DNA from: Nitrospirota bacterium
Lineage (GTDB): Bacteria > Nitrospirota > UBA9217
Assembly: GCA_017885365.1 (NCBI GenBank)
Contig: JAFNGD010000194.1
Location: 1-7,827, forward strand
Reading direction: 5' to 3'
Length of the DNA: 7,827 nucleotides
The notes under the pieces are model-generated. The model made no database searches, had not been told where the DNA came from, and was given only the letters and a program-made list of their open reading frames with translations. The position numbers and the translations under genes are program-made. Below, piece by piece: positions 1-5,972 of this stretch. Numbering within the stretch: position 1 is the first letter of the stretch; each line of letters begins with the position of its first letter.

Positions 1-186
1 GGCTGGACGCCGAACATCGCGAGCCAGATGATCTCCGTGTCCGATGTGTTCGATGCGATGCGGAGCAGGCGGTCCTACCAGGAGCCCCAGCCCATGAGCA
101 AGATCGAGTCGATCCTGAAGGGCGGGGCCGGGAAGGCCTTCAACCCGACGCTCATCGACAACTTCTTCCGGCTGCTCAGGATGTAG
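1..186 (+). CDS. HD-GYP domain protein, C-terminal end (partial)
   Basis: Reading frame 1 is open from the first base to a TAG at 184-186, giving the last 61 residues of a protein that begins outside the window. The segment SVSDVFDAMRSRRSYQEP followed by ILKGGAGKAFNPTLIDNF is the typical end of an HD-GYP domain: the VxDVFDAxxSxRxY helix, then the GAGxxFxPxLVxxF segment. The family hydrolyses cyclic di-GMP. The catalytic HD and GYP motifs lie upstream of the window, so activity and any sensor domains cannot be judged. The protein ends within about 15 residues of the domain's usual end, so nothing is fused behind it. The next gene has its own predicted promoter, so this is probably the end of a separate transcription unit. 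Confidence 0.85.
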   Translation, partial: GWTPNIASQMISVSDVFDAMRSRRSYQEPQPMSKIESILKGGAGKAFNPTLIDNFFRLLRM

Positions 187-206
187 CCCTGCGCGCGGTC
201 TCCTCC

Positions 207-241
207 TTGACCGGCGTGCCGAATGCGGGTATGATGGCCCC
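207..241 (+). promoter_or_regulatory. Sigma70-like promoter predicting a leaderless mRNA for the M48 gene
   Basis: TTGACC at 207-212 (5 of 6 to TTGACA) and TATGAT at 230-235 (5 of 6 to TATAAT) are separated by exactly 17 bp. With the usual distance from the -10 box, transcription would begin at about 242, the A of the protease ATG. No Shine-Dalgarno sequence stands before that ATG, which fits a leaderless message. This is read by eye; no transcript data are available. Confidence 0.6.
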
Positions 242-1486
242 ATGAGACTCCTGGTCTTCCTCGCCTATCTGGCCGTTGTTGGTACCGGCTACGCGCTTAA
301 ATACCTCAACCTGTCCCATCTCCGGGAGCATGGTCACACGGTGCCGCCGGAGTTCGAAGGCGTCGTGGACCCTGCCACGCTCGGGAAGATATCTGATTAC
401 ACGGTCGAGAACAGCCGCTTCGGACTCCTTGAGTCGGTCGTCGACAACCTGGTCCTCCTTGCTTTTCTCTTTTTGGGCCTCTTGGGCGCCTATGACCAAT
501 GGGCATCCTCCCTTACGGGGTCCTTCCCGGTGAACGGCGTCCTGTTCGTCCTGTTCCTCATGCTTGCCCAGACGGTCATGGGCGTTCCGTTCAGCCTGTA
601 CCGGAACTTCCGCATCGAGAGCAAGTACGGCTTCAACACCATGACCCTGAAGCTCTGGATCATCGACCTGCTGAAGGGGCTCGCGATCGGGGCGGTCCTG
701 AGCACCATCGTGGTGCTCGCCGCACTCTGGCTGGTCCAGGCCAGCCCCGCCTGGTGGTGGCTCTGGGTCTGGCTGTTCTTCCTGGCCTTCGGTGTCTTCA
801 TGATGTACATCTCGCCGTATGTGATCGAGCCGCTGTTCTTCAAGTTCGAGCCGGTCAAGGTCGAGGGGTTGGAGGCCCGCATCCGTGCGCTCATGGAAAA
901 GGCGGGGCTCCGGGTGAGCCGGGTGTTCCAGGTTGACGCGTCGCGCCGGAGCCGCCACTCGAACGCCTACTTCACCGGCATCGGCAAGGTGAAACGGATC
1001 GTACTGTTCGATACACTGCTCCAGCAGATGACCCAGGACGAGGTTCTGGCGGTGCTTGCGCACGAAGTGGGCCACTGGAAGAAAAAGCATGTGCTGAAAC
1101 GGATCGTCATGACCGAGATCATGGTGTTCATCGGGATCGCGGCCGGCTTCCGGCTCCTGCAGGGGAACTGGCTCTCGGACCTTATCCGCCTGGGAAACGC
1201 CTCCTTCTTCGCCAAGGTCGTGGTCCTCGGTTTTCTCGCCTCGATCGTGACGTTCCCGCTCACACCGCTCTTCAGCTGGCTGTCCCGCAGGGACGAACGC
1301 GAGTCCGACCGGTTCGCCCGTGAGCTCACCGGCGATCCCGGCGCCATGGCATCGGCGCTGGTCAAGTTAACGAAGGAGAACCTGTCCAACCTCCATCCCC
1401 ACCCGCTCTATGCGGCGTTCTACTATTCTCATCCGCCGGTGGTGGAGAGGATACGGGAACTGAAAAGGAAAGGTGATAGGTCATAG
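242..1486 (+). CDS. M48 family (Ste24/CAAX prenyl protease 1-like) membrane zinc metallopeptidase
   Basis: This 414-residue integral membrane protease resembles Ste24p/CAAX prenyl protease 1. The zinc and catalytic motif HEVGH is at residues 274-278, and the third zinc ligand is probably E354 in ESDRFA (the family's ExDxFA motif). Hydrophobic segments lie near residues 1-19, 65-85, 97-117, 140-165, 170-192, 290-305 and 325-345, matching the multi-helix barrel of the family. The C-terminal block around HPHPLYAAFYYSHPPVVERI is highly typical. Length agrees with the usual 400-430 residues, so it looks intact. In bacteria, which lack protein prenylation, such enzymes are thought to act in membrane protein quality control; the substrate is unknown. 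The ATG at 242 has no Shine-Dalgarno but sits at the predicted transcription start. The last codons and the TAG stop are formed by a heptamer repeat (1471-1498). Confidence 0.93.
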   Translation: MRLLVFLAYLAVVGTGYALKYLNLSHLREHGHTVPPEFEGVVDPATLGKISDYTVENSRFGLLESVVDNLVLLAFLFLGLLGAYDQWASSLTGSFPVNGVLFVLFLMLAQTVMGVPFSLYRNFRIESKYGFNTMTLKLWIIDLLKGLAIGAVLSTIVVLAALWLVQASPAWWWLWVWLFFLAFGVFMMYISPYVIEPLFFKFEPVKVEGLEARIRALMEKAGLRVSRVFQVDASRRSRHSNAYFTGIGKVKRIVLFDTLLQQMTQDEVLAVLAHEVGHWKKKHVLKRIVMTEIMVFIGIAAGFRLLQGNWLSDLIRLGNASFFAKVVVLGFLASIVTFPLTPLFSWLSRRDERESDRFARELTGDPGAMASALVKLTKENLSNLHPHPLYAAFYYSHPPVVERIRELKRKGDRS

Positions 1487-1544
1487 GTCATAGGTACTTT
1501 CGAACCCACCTCTCTGACCTATTACCCATAACCTAAGACCTGGA
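1471..1544. repeat. Heptad-built imperfect palindrome overlapping the M48 stop codon
   Basis: The left arm is four consecutive 7-bp units: AGGTGAT, AGGTCAT, AGGTCAT, AGGTACT (1471-1498). The right arm is also 7-bp periodic, in complementary sense: ACCTATT, ACCCATA, ACCTAAG, ACCTGGA (1517-1544). Bases 1478-1496 pair with 1523-1541 at 16 of 19 positions around a 26-nt loop; ATAGGTCA/TGACCTAT offers an alternative 8-bp pairing. The stop codon at 1484-1486 lies inside the left arm. It has the architecture of the repeats near 4.6, 5.0 and 6.8 kb, but its unit (AGGTCAT) differs from theirs (about AGTNAT). Function is unknown. There is no T tract, so it is not a standard intrinsic terminator. Confidence 0.75.
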
Positions 1545-1561
1545 TCTAATTTACTTTCCCG

Positions 1562-1596
1562 TTGCCATCGCCGGCGTGATGTGATATTTTTACTTC
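1562..1596 (+). promoter_or_regulatory. Sigma70-like promoter predicting a leaderless mRNA for the GAF-SpoIIE gene
   Basis: TTGCCA at 1562-1567 (5 of 6 to consensus) and TATTTT at 1585-1590 (4 of 6) are 17 bp apart. The expected start point is 1597, the A of the GAF-SpoIIE ATG, and no Shine-Dalgarno precedes it. The geometry matches the promoter at 207-241 to the base. The weaker -10 box makes this less certain than that one. Confidence 0.5.
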
Positions 1597-2880
1597 ATGG
1601 AAAACCATAACGAAATCGCACGGTTGACCCAGAAGGTCAAGCGCCTTTCCACGCTCATCGAGGTGAATGCGCTCATCAGTTCGTCGCTCGAGATCGACAC
1701 GATCCTCGAGAACGTCATGACCATCTCGAAGAAGGTAATGAACGCCGATGCCTCGAGCCTTATGCGCGTTGATGAGAAGACCAATGAACTCATCTATCAG
1801 GTCGCGCAGGGATCGGTCGGCGAGAAGCTCAAGCAGATCGTGCGGCTCAAGATGGGGCAGGGAATTGCCGGCACGGTGGCCGAGGAGGGGAAACCACTCC
1901 TGCTCGAGGACGCCTACACCCATCCGAAGTTCTACCGGGGCAATGACGAGGCGACCGGCTACCGCACCAAGTCCATGATCACGGTCCCGCTCAAGATCGG
2001 GGACCGTGTTACCGGCGTGGCCCAGGTGATCAACCGGCTGGACGGGAAGCCCTTCGACCAGGACGACCTGGAGCTTTTCCTGGCGCTTTCCAGCATCGCC
2101 GCCATCGCGCTCGAGAACGCCAGGATGCACCAGCAGATCCTGGAGAAGCAGCGCCTGGTAAAGGACATGGAGTTTGCCCGCACGGTACAGGAGAGCTTCC
2201 TGCCGCAGAAGGCGCCGGAGGTGCAGAGCTACCGCTTCAGCGCCCATTACACGCCGGCCCTGGAGGTCGGCGGCGACTTCTACGACTTCATCCATCTGGA
2301 CAAGAACCGCACGGGCATCGTCATCGGCGATGTCTCGGGCAAGGGCGTGCCCGCGGCGCTCTACATGGCAAAGCTGGGCAGCGACATGCGGACGCTGGCC
2401 TTCACCGAGCCCTCGCCGGCAGCGGCGCTCATGAAGCTGAACGACCTGCTGGCCGAGCGCAGCCGGCGCGGAATGTTCGCCACGCTGCTCTACATCGAGC
2501 TGGACGCGGCATCGGGGTCAATGATCCTGTCGAATGCCGGCCACCTGCCGCCGATCATCAAGAAGGCCGACGGTTCCCTGGTGAAGCTCGCCGCGGCAGG
2601 CGGAGCGCCCCTGGGGATGATGCCGGGCATGCAGTACGGGCAGGAGACGGCGAAGCTCGAACGGGGCGACACGGTCATCCTCTACACCGACGGCATCATC
2701 GAGGCTATGAACGCCCGGGAGGAGCTCTACGGGTACGAGCGGTTCGAGGCCCTGCTGAAGCGGAGCGGCGCACATCCGAGCGGGCTCAAGGACGCCATCA
2801 TCGGTGATGTGAACCGATTCACCGGCCTCAGCGCCCAGCATGACGACATGACGCTGGTGTGCTTCGGCGCGGTGAAGTAG
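1597..2880 (+). CDS. GAF domain-containing SpoIIE/RsbU-type PP2C serine phosphatase
   Basis: This 427-residue cytoplasmic protein has an N-terminal helix, a GAF sensor domain at about residues 20-175, a charged helical linker at about 179-204 (from QQILEKQRLVKDMEFA), and a SpoIIE/PP2C domain to the end. Metal-binding and fold motifs are visible: VGGDFYD (224-230, D227), GDVSGKG (244-250, D245), SNAGHLPPI, YTDG (363-366, D365) and DDMTL (416-420, D416/D417). All the expected acidic residues are present, so it should be active. Family members of this kind dephosphorylate STAS-domain anti-sigma factor antagonists in partner-switching systems, and the STAS protein at 3341-3682 is the natural substrate. 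The GAF ligand cannot be read from sequence. It heads the operon. Its ATG has no Shine-Dalgarno and coincides with the predicted transcription start. Confidence 0.95.
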   Translation: MENHNEIARLTQKVKRLSTLIEVNALISSSLEIDTILENVMTISKKVMNADASSLMRVDEKTNELIYQVAQGSVGEKLKQIVRLKMGQGIAGTVAEEGKPLLLEDAYTHPKFYRGNDEATGYRTKSMITVPLKIGDRVTGVAQVINRLDGKPFDQDDLELFLALSSIAAIALENARMHQQILEKQRLVKDMEFARTVQESFLPQKAPEVQSYRFSAHYTPALEVGGDFYDFIHLDKNRTGIVIGDVSGKGVPAALYMAKLGSDMRTLAFTEPSPAAALMKLNDLLAERSRRGMFATLLYIELDAASGSMILSNAGHLPPIIKKADGSLVKLAAAGGAPLGMMPGMQYGQETAKLERGDTVILYTDGIIEAMNAREELYGYERFEALLKRSGAHPSGLKDAIIGDVNRFTGLSAQHDDMTLVCFGAVK

Positions 2881-2903
2881 CCGGAGGCGGTGACAGGGAA
2901 CAG

Positions 2904-3344
2904 ATGAATGACAACAGGCCACAACAAGGCGGTACCGTGACGCTCACCGTACCGAGCCATCCCAAGTACCTGTACGTGGTACGGAGCGCGCTGTATCCGC
3001 TTATCCTCGGTGCGGGCTTTCCGAAGAAGGAAGCGCGGAAGGTCGTCCTCGCTGTTGACGAGGCCTGTTCGAACATCATCCGGCACGCGTACGCCGGGGA
3101 CCCTACGAAGACCATCACCATGACCGTCGAGGACGGCGCCGAATGCTTCGTGATACGACTCCGGGACTACGGCAGGAAAGTCGAGCGGGCGGCGATCGCC
3201 CCCCGCGACCTGAAGGACATCCGGCCGGGCGGACTGGGCACCCATTTCATCAACCTGGCCTTTGAAACGGTGAACTACGATACGAACCAGGGGCAGGGGA
3301 CGCTCCTGACCCTCGAAAAGAAAAAACAGCAGGTGAAGGCATGA
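2904..3344 (+). CDS. RsbW-like anti-sigma factor / serine kinase (HATPase_c GHKL fold)
   Basis: With the ATG at 2904 this is a 146-residue single-domain ATPase of the RsbW/SpoIIAB kind. The N box is DEACSNIIRHAY (D52 to Y63, with E53 and N57 the expected catalytic and Mg-binding residues), the G1 box is RDYGRKV (D88, G90), and the G2 region is GGLGTHFINLAFETVNY. Family members phosphorylate a STAS antagonist on serine and sequester a sigma factor or other partner. The ATG at 2904 is preferred because AGGGA (2895-2899) precedes it by 4 nt. A longer in-frame GTG start at 2859 would overlap the phosphatase gene and add a low-complexity MLRRGEVAGGGDREQ extension. The stop overlaps the STAS start (ATGA, 3341-3344), so translation is probably coupled. 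No sigma factor gene is nearby. Confidence 0.92.
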   Translation: MNDNRPQQGGTVTLTVPSHPKYLYVVRSALYPLILGAGFPKKEARKVVLAVDEACSNIIRHAYAGDPTKTITMTVEDGAECFVIRLRDYGRKVERAAIAPRDLKDIRPGGLGTHFINLAFETVNYDTNQGQGTLLTLEKKKQQVKA

Positions 3345-3682
3345 ACGTTGAGATCACCATGGAAAAGATCGGCGCCGGCCATCTGATGCGCCTGAAAGGC
3401 GATGTGGACATGAACACGTCGCCGGACGTGCGGAACGGCCTCGCCGAGGTGTTCAAGCAGGCAGGGTCGAGGGCCCTCGTGATCAACCTGTCCGGCGTCC
3501 GGTACATGGACAGCTCCGGCATCGCGACGCTGGTGGAGGCCATGCAGAACTGCATGAAGCAGGGCATGAAGCTCCGGCTCGCGGAGCTGAGCCCCTCGGT
3601 GCGGGACGTGTTCGAACTGGCCCGGCTTTCCAGCATATTCGAGATCTTTCCCAGCGTGAACGACGCGACGGCTGGTTTGTAG
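3341..3682 (+). CDS. STAS domain anti-sigma factor antagonist (RsbV/SpoIIAA-like)
   Basis: This 113-residue protein is one STAS domain. The phosphorylation loop is YMDSSGIATLVE, with D57, S58, S59 and G60; one of the two serines should be the phosphoacceptor, as in SpoIIAA/RsbV. The N-terminal strands (VEITMEKIGAGHLMRLKGDVDM) and the C-terminal helix ending in LSSIFEIFPSVNDA are typical, and the length is normal. AGGTG at 3331-3335 is a good ribosome binding site, and the ATG overlaps the stop of the kinase gene. In a partner switch it is phosphorylated by the RsbW-like protein and dephosphorylated by the GAF-SpoIIE protein. It also lies 111 bp before mlaE, and E. coli MlaB is a STAS protein too, so a role on the transporter cannot be excluded. 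The kinase and phosphatase partners favour RsbV. Confidence 0.93.
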   Translation: MNVEITMEKIGAGHLMRLKGDVDMNTSPDVRNGLAEVFKQAGSRALVINLSGVRYMDSSGIATLVEAMQNCMKQGMKLRLAELSPSVRDVFELARLSSIFEIFPSVNDATAGL

Positions 3683-3793
3683 GAAGTGCGTAATGGGATT
3701 CGTTGCAACACGGGTCATCCTTTCATCAAGCCGGGAAATCCGCCTTATTCTCCTTCGATGGTTTGGACGTGCGTGCGACGAGCGAGGAAGTAA

Positions 3794-4582
3794 ATGATGA
3801 ATCTGTTCGGCCATGTCGGCAGGATGTTCATCACCTTCCTGCAGGACCTCACGAGCATTTTCCACCTGCTCAGGGAGACCCTCGTCCAGACGGTCCTCCT
3901 CCTGAGGGACCGAAAGAAGCGGAAACAGGCCCATATCCTTTCCTCCGTGGACGAAATAGGCTCCTTCTCGATCCCCCTGGTCCTGCTGGTCTCGTCGCTG
4001 CTCGGCATCGGCCTGACCGTGGTGATCGCGTTCAATCTCGATGACCTGGGTCTCTTGAACGCCATCCCCGGCATCGTTGTGGTGACGGTGTACCGTTTCC
4101 TGGCGCCGCTGCTCACGGGGATCATCGTTGCAGGTCGGATGGGGGCGGCGTTCACGGCGCGGATCGGGACCATGAAGGCGACCGAGGAGATCCTTGCCCT
4201 CGAGGTCATGGCGATAAGCCCCGTGCGGTTCCTGGTGGTGCAACGGTTCCTAGGGATGGTCATCGCGCTGCCTGCCCTGACGGTGCTCGGCAGCTTTGCG
4301 GCGGTCTTCGCAAGCCTGCTCTTCTGCGTCAGCCGCTTCGGCATGGGCCCCAACGTCTATCTCACGGGGATCCTCGATGTCCTCACGCCCACGGACGTCC
4401 TGTCTGGCGCCGTGAAGGCCTTTGTCTATGCCGTCTCGATCGTGATGATCGGCTGCTATCGCGGTCTCATCGTCGAAGGCAGCGCCGAGGAAGTAGGCAA
4501 AGCGACCATGGTGACGGTCGTGTGGTCCACGCTCACGATCGTTGTCCTGGACACGGTCCTGACAACGGCGTTCTATGGGTAA
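3794..4582 (+). CDS. mlaE: MlaE family lipid ABC transporter permease
   Basis: This 262-residue multi-pass inner-membrane protein is the permease of the Mla (phospholipid/MCE) ABC transporter. The family signature GRMGAAFTARIGTMKATEEI followed by LALEVM is at residues 114-139, then AISPVRFLVVQRFLGM. The N-terminus (VGRMFITFLQDLTSIFHL) is the usual amphipathic helix. Hydrophobic helices follow near 54-78, 90-112, 148-180, 205-225 and 240-260. Length matches the family. GAGGAAG at 3784-3790 is the ribosome binding site; either ATG at 3794 or at 3797 would suit it. The 111-bp gap before it shows no gene and no convincing promoter. Its ATPase partner would normally follow directly, but here a four-helix-bundle gene and repeats (about 495 bp) intervene. 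Confidence 0.93.
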   Translation: MMNLFGHVGRMFITFLQDLTSIFHLLRETLVQTVLLLRDRKKRKQAHILSSVDEIGSFSIPLVLLVSSLLGIGLTVVIAFNLDDLGLLNAIPGIVVVTVYRFLAPLLTGIIVAGRMGAAFTARIGTMKATEEILALEVMAISPVRFLVVQRFLGMVIALPALTVLGSFAAVFASLLFCVSRFGMGPNVYLTGILDVLTPTDVLSGAVKAFVYAVSIVMIGCYRGLIVEGSAEEVGKATMVTVVWSTLTIVVLDTVLTTAFYG

Positions 4583-4617
4583 AGCAGCGATTAGTTATTA
4601 GTGATTGAGAGATTAAG
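4581..4617. repeat. Left inverted-repeat arm of the four-helix-bundle element
   Basis: This A+T-rich arm is made of units like AGTTAT, AGTGAT and AGAGAT at 7-8-bp spacing, starting right at the end of mlaE. It aligns ungapped with the reverse complement of 5041-5077 at 25 of 37 positions; the outer 20 match at 16 and the inner 6 at all 6. Shared ends are GCAG (4584-4587) and CTGC (5071-5074). No clear target duplication is seen outside (TAAA against ATTA). Confidence 0.7.
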
Positions 4618-5074
4618 GAGATGACGATTCAGCTTGATTTGACGATTAGGCCACATAAGAGGTTGAAGTTGTGGGAGAAGTTGATGTCTGTCGTCGAAGA
4701 TTTCTACTGCATAACAGATGCGCTTCCGAAGCAGGAGATGTATGGACTATCGTCGCAGATGCGAAGGGCTGCCGTCTCGATCGCATCGAACATTGCGGAA
4801 GGTGCAGCACGGAAGGACAAGCTGGGAAAGGTACAATTCTACTCGATTGCGAGGGGTTCCTTGAGCGAATTGGATGCGCAGCTGGAGATCGCATCGCGAC
4901 TGAAATACATCAAGGCAGAAAATTATGACGGCACGCAGATGCGATTGGCTGAGGTCAGCCGGATGTTGCAAGGGCTCATTAATGCTTATTCAGATAACTG
5001 AGTTTCCTATTACTTAGTTTAATGACTCATTCACTGATGTCTTAATAACCAATTACTTAATTACTGATCACTGC
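4584..5074 (+). mobile_element. Candidate small mobile element carrying a four-helix-bundle gene
   Basis: About 490 bp between GCAG and CTGC ends, comprising two inverted-repeat arms and one ORF. It breaks the usual mlaE-mlaF adjacency. Its base composition differs from the neighbours: 182 of the first 360 coding bases (4621-4980) are G or C, against 42 of 60 in a sampled stretch of mlaF (5461-5520). One arm is homologous to the gene-less palindrome at 6800-6917. No transposase, recombinase or reverse transcriptase is encoded, so it would need a helper in trans, or the four-helix protein would have to have an unrecognised role in movement. The mobile status is inference. Confidence 0.4.
4621..5001 (+). 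CDS. Four-helix-bundle protein, 23S rRNA intervening-sequence (S23/IVP) family
   Basis: This 126-residue soluble, all-helical protein belongs to the S23/IVP four-helix-bundle family (TIGR02436 type). The hallmark is QMRRAAVSIASNIAEGAAR from residue 46, preceded by RLKLWEKLMSVVEDFYCIT and YGLSSQ and followed by FYSIARGSLSELDAQLEIA. Family members were first seen in intervening sequences inserted in 23S rRNA genes and are related to the Avd protein of diversity-generating retroelements. Free-standing copies are common and their function is not established. Length is normal and the frame intact. The start is uncertain: AAGGAG at 4615-4620 touches the ATG with no spacer, an in-frame TGA at 4606-4608 limits extension, and the next start-like codon (TTG 4639) is far. 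Lower G+C than its neighbours and flanking inverted repeats suggest acquisition between mlaE and mlaF. Confidence 0.9.
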   Translation: MTIQLDLTIRPHKRLKLWEKLMSVVEDFYCITDALPKQEMYGLSSQMRRAAVSIASNIAEGAARKDKLGKVQFYSIARGSLSELDAQLEIASRLKYIKAENYDGTQMRLAEVSRMLQGLINAYSDN

Positions 5075-5077
5075 ATT
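5009..5077. repeat. Right inverted-repeat arm abutting the mlaF start codon
   Basis: A series of 7-8-bp units (ATTACTTA, ATGACTC, ATTCACTG, ATGTCTTA, ATAACCA, ATTACTTA, ATTACTG, ATCACTG) runs up to the base before the mlaF ATG. Positions 5041-5077 are the inverted partner of 4581-4617. The complement of 5019-5057 matches 6800-6839 at about 33 of 40 columns, including AGTAATTGG and CATCAGTGA in full. The arm takes up the space where a ribosome binding site for mlaF would normally be, and none is visible. Confidence 0.75.
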
Positions 5078-5863
5078 ATGTTCACCATACAAAATATCGT
5101 CAAGAACTACGGAGGACGGGCCGTCCTGAACGGCGTGTCCTTTTCGGCCGAGGAACGGAAGATCACCTATGTCCTCGGCACCAGCGGCAGCGGGAAGAGC
5201 ACGCTCCTCAAAATCATGATTGGCGCCGTACGGCCCGACGCAGGCGAGGTCCTGTTCGAGGGAAGGGACATCACGAACGTGCCGGAGCGGGAGCTGGACC
5301 CGTACCGCAAGAGGATCGGCATGCTGTTTCAGCAGGGAGCGCTCATCCATCACCTGACTGTTGCCGAGAACATCGCGCTCCCGATGCGCGAGCACACGGC
5401 CCTCGACGAGAACATCATCGGGATCATGATCAAGATGAAGCTGGAGCTGGTCGGTCTCCGCGACTTCGAGGACCTCATGCCGTCCCAGCTCTCGGGGGGC
5501 ATGCAGCGGCGCGTGGCACTCGCGCGGGCGCTTGCGCTCGATCCCGCCATCATCTTCTTCGACGAGCCGACATCGGGTCTGGACCCCATCGGCAGGTCCG
5601 TGATCACGAAGCTCATTGCGGATCTGAACCGCCTCATGGGGATCTCGTGCATCGTCGTGTCCCATGCCGTGGAAGAGGCGCTCAGGACCGCGGACCGGAT
5701 CGTGATCCTTTACCTGGGGAAGGTCCTGGCGACAGGTACGCCCCAGGAGATCCGGCAGAGCACGGACCCGCTGGTGCAGCAATTCATTACCGGCAGCCCG
5801 GACGGCCCCATCTCGTTCCGGGCCTCGAGCAAGGACTTCCGGGAAGACCTGTTGGTGGGATAG
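5078..5863 (+). CDS. mlaF: MlaF family ABC transporter ATP-binding protein
   Basis: This 261-residue ATPase should power MlaE-mediated lipid transport at the cytoplasmic face of the inner membrane. Walker A is GTSGSGKST (34-42, K40). The Q-loop lies in GMLFQQGALIHHLTVAENIALPM, which has the Mla-type spelling. The signature is LSGGMQ (138-143), Walker B is IIFFDEP with D162 and E163, the D-loop is SGLDP, and the switch histidine is H196 in SHAVEEA. All catalytic residues are present and the length is that of the family (about 260-270). The ATG at 5078 gives the normal short N-terminus (MFTIQNIVKNYGGRAVLNGV). No Shine-Dalgarno precedes it, because a repeat arm ends against the start codon. It should pair with mlaE upstream and mlaD downstream, and its separation from mlaE by an inserted gene is unusual. 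Confidence 0.94.
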   Translation: MFTIQNIVKNYGGRAVLNGVSFSAEERKITYVLGTSGSGKSTLLKIMIGAVRPDAGEVLFEGRDITNVPERELDPYRKRIGMLFQQGALIHHLTVAENIALPMREHTALDENIIGIMIKMKLELVGLRDFEDLMPSQLSGGMQRRVALARALALDPAIIFFDEPTSGLDPIGRSVITKLIADLNRLMGISCIVVSHAVEEALRTADRIVILYLGKVLATGTPQEIRQSTDPLVQQFITGSPDGPISFRASSKDFREDLLVG

Positions 5864-5972
5864 AGATAGTGCGGAGCGCGGATGAGCAGGGTGCAGCATG
5901 CCCTCCGCCCGCATTGCCGTGTTGTGGTACTTCTGCAGCTGAAACTGTGCTTTCTGATCGTGAGGTCAAAGA

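Noticed and set aside
176..1090. Long minus-strand open frame opposite the M48 gene
   Set aside because: It is antisense to a clear protease gene, rich in charged and low-complexity residues, matches no family I know, and is explained by high G+C content.
1478..1541. Intrinsic terminator after the M48 gene
   Set aside because: The stem is A+T-rich with three mismatches and a 26-nt loop, and no U-rich tract follows.
2859..2903. GTG start extending the RsbW-like protein upstream
   Set aside because: The added residues are low-complexity and not family-like; the ATG at 2904 has AGGGA in front of it and gives a normal N-terminus.
3703..4044. Small + strand frame between the STAS gene and mlaE
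   Set aside because: Most of it overlaps mlaE in another frame, it has no ribosome binding site, and its proline-rich content looks like an out-of-frame shadow.
4621..5001. Diversity-generating retroelement (Avd-like protein)
   Set aside because: The protein belongs to the related helical-bundle fold, but there is no reverse transcriptase and I noticed no template/variable repeat pair in the window.
5864..5972. Hidden small gene between mlaF and mlaD
   Set aside because: The frame starting at 5882 runs into mlaD out of frame and has no ribosome binding site or recognisable content.
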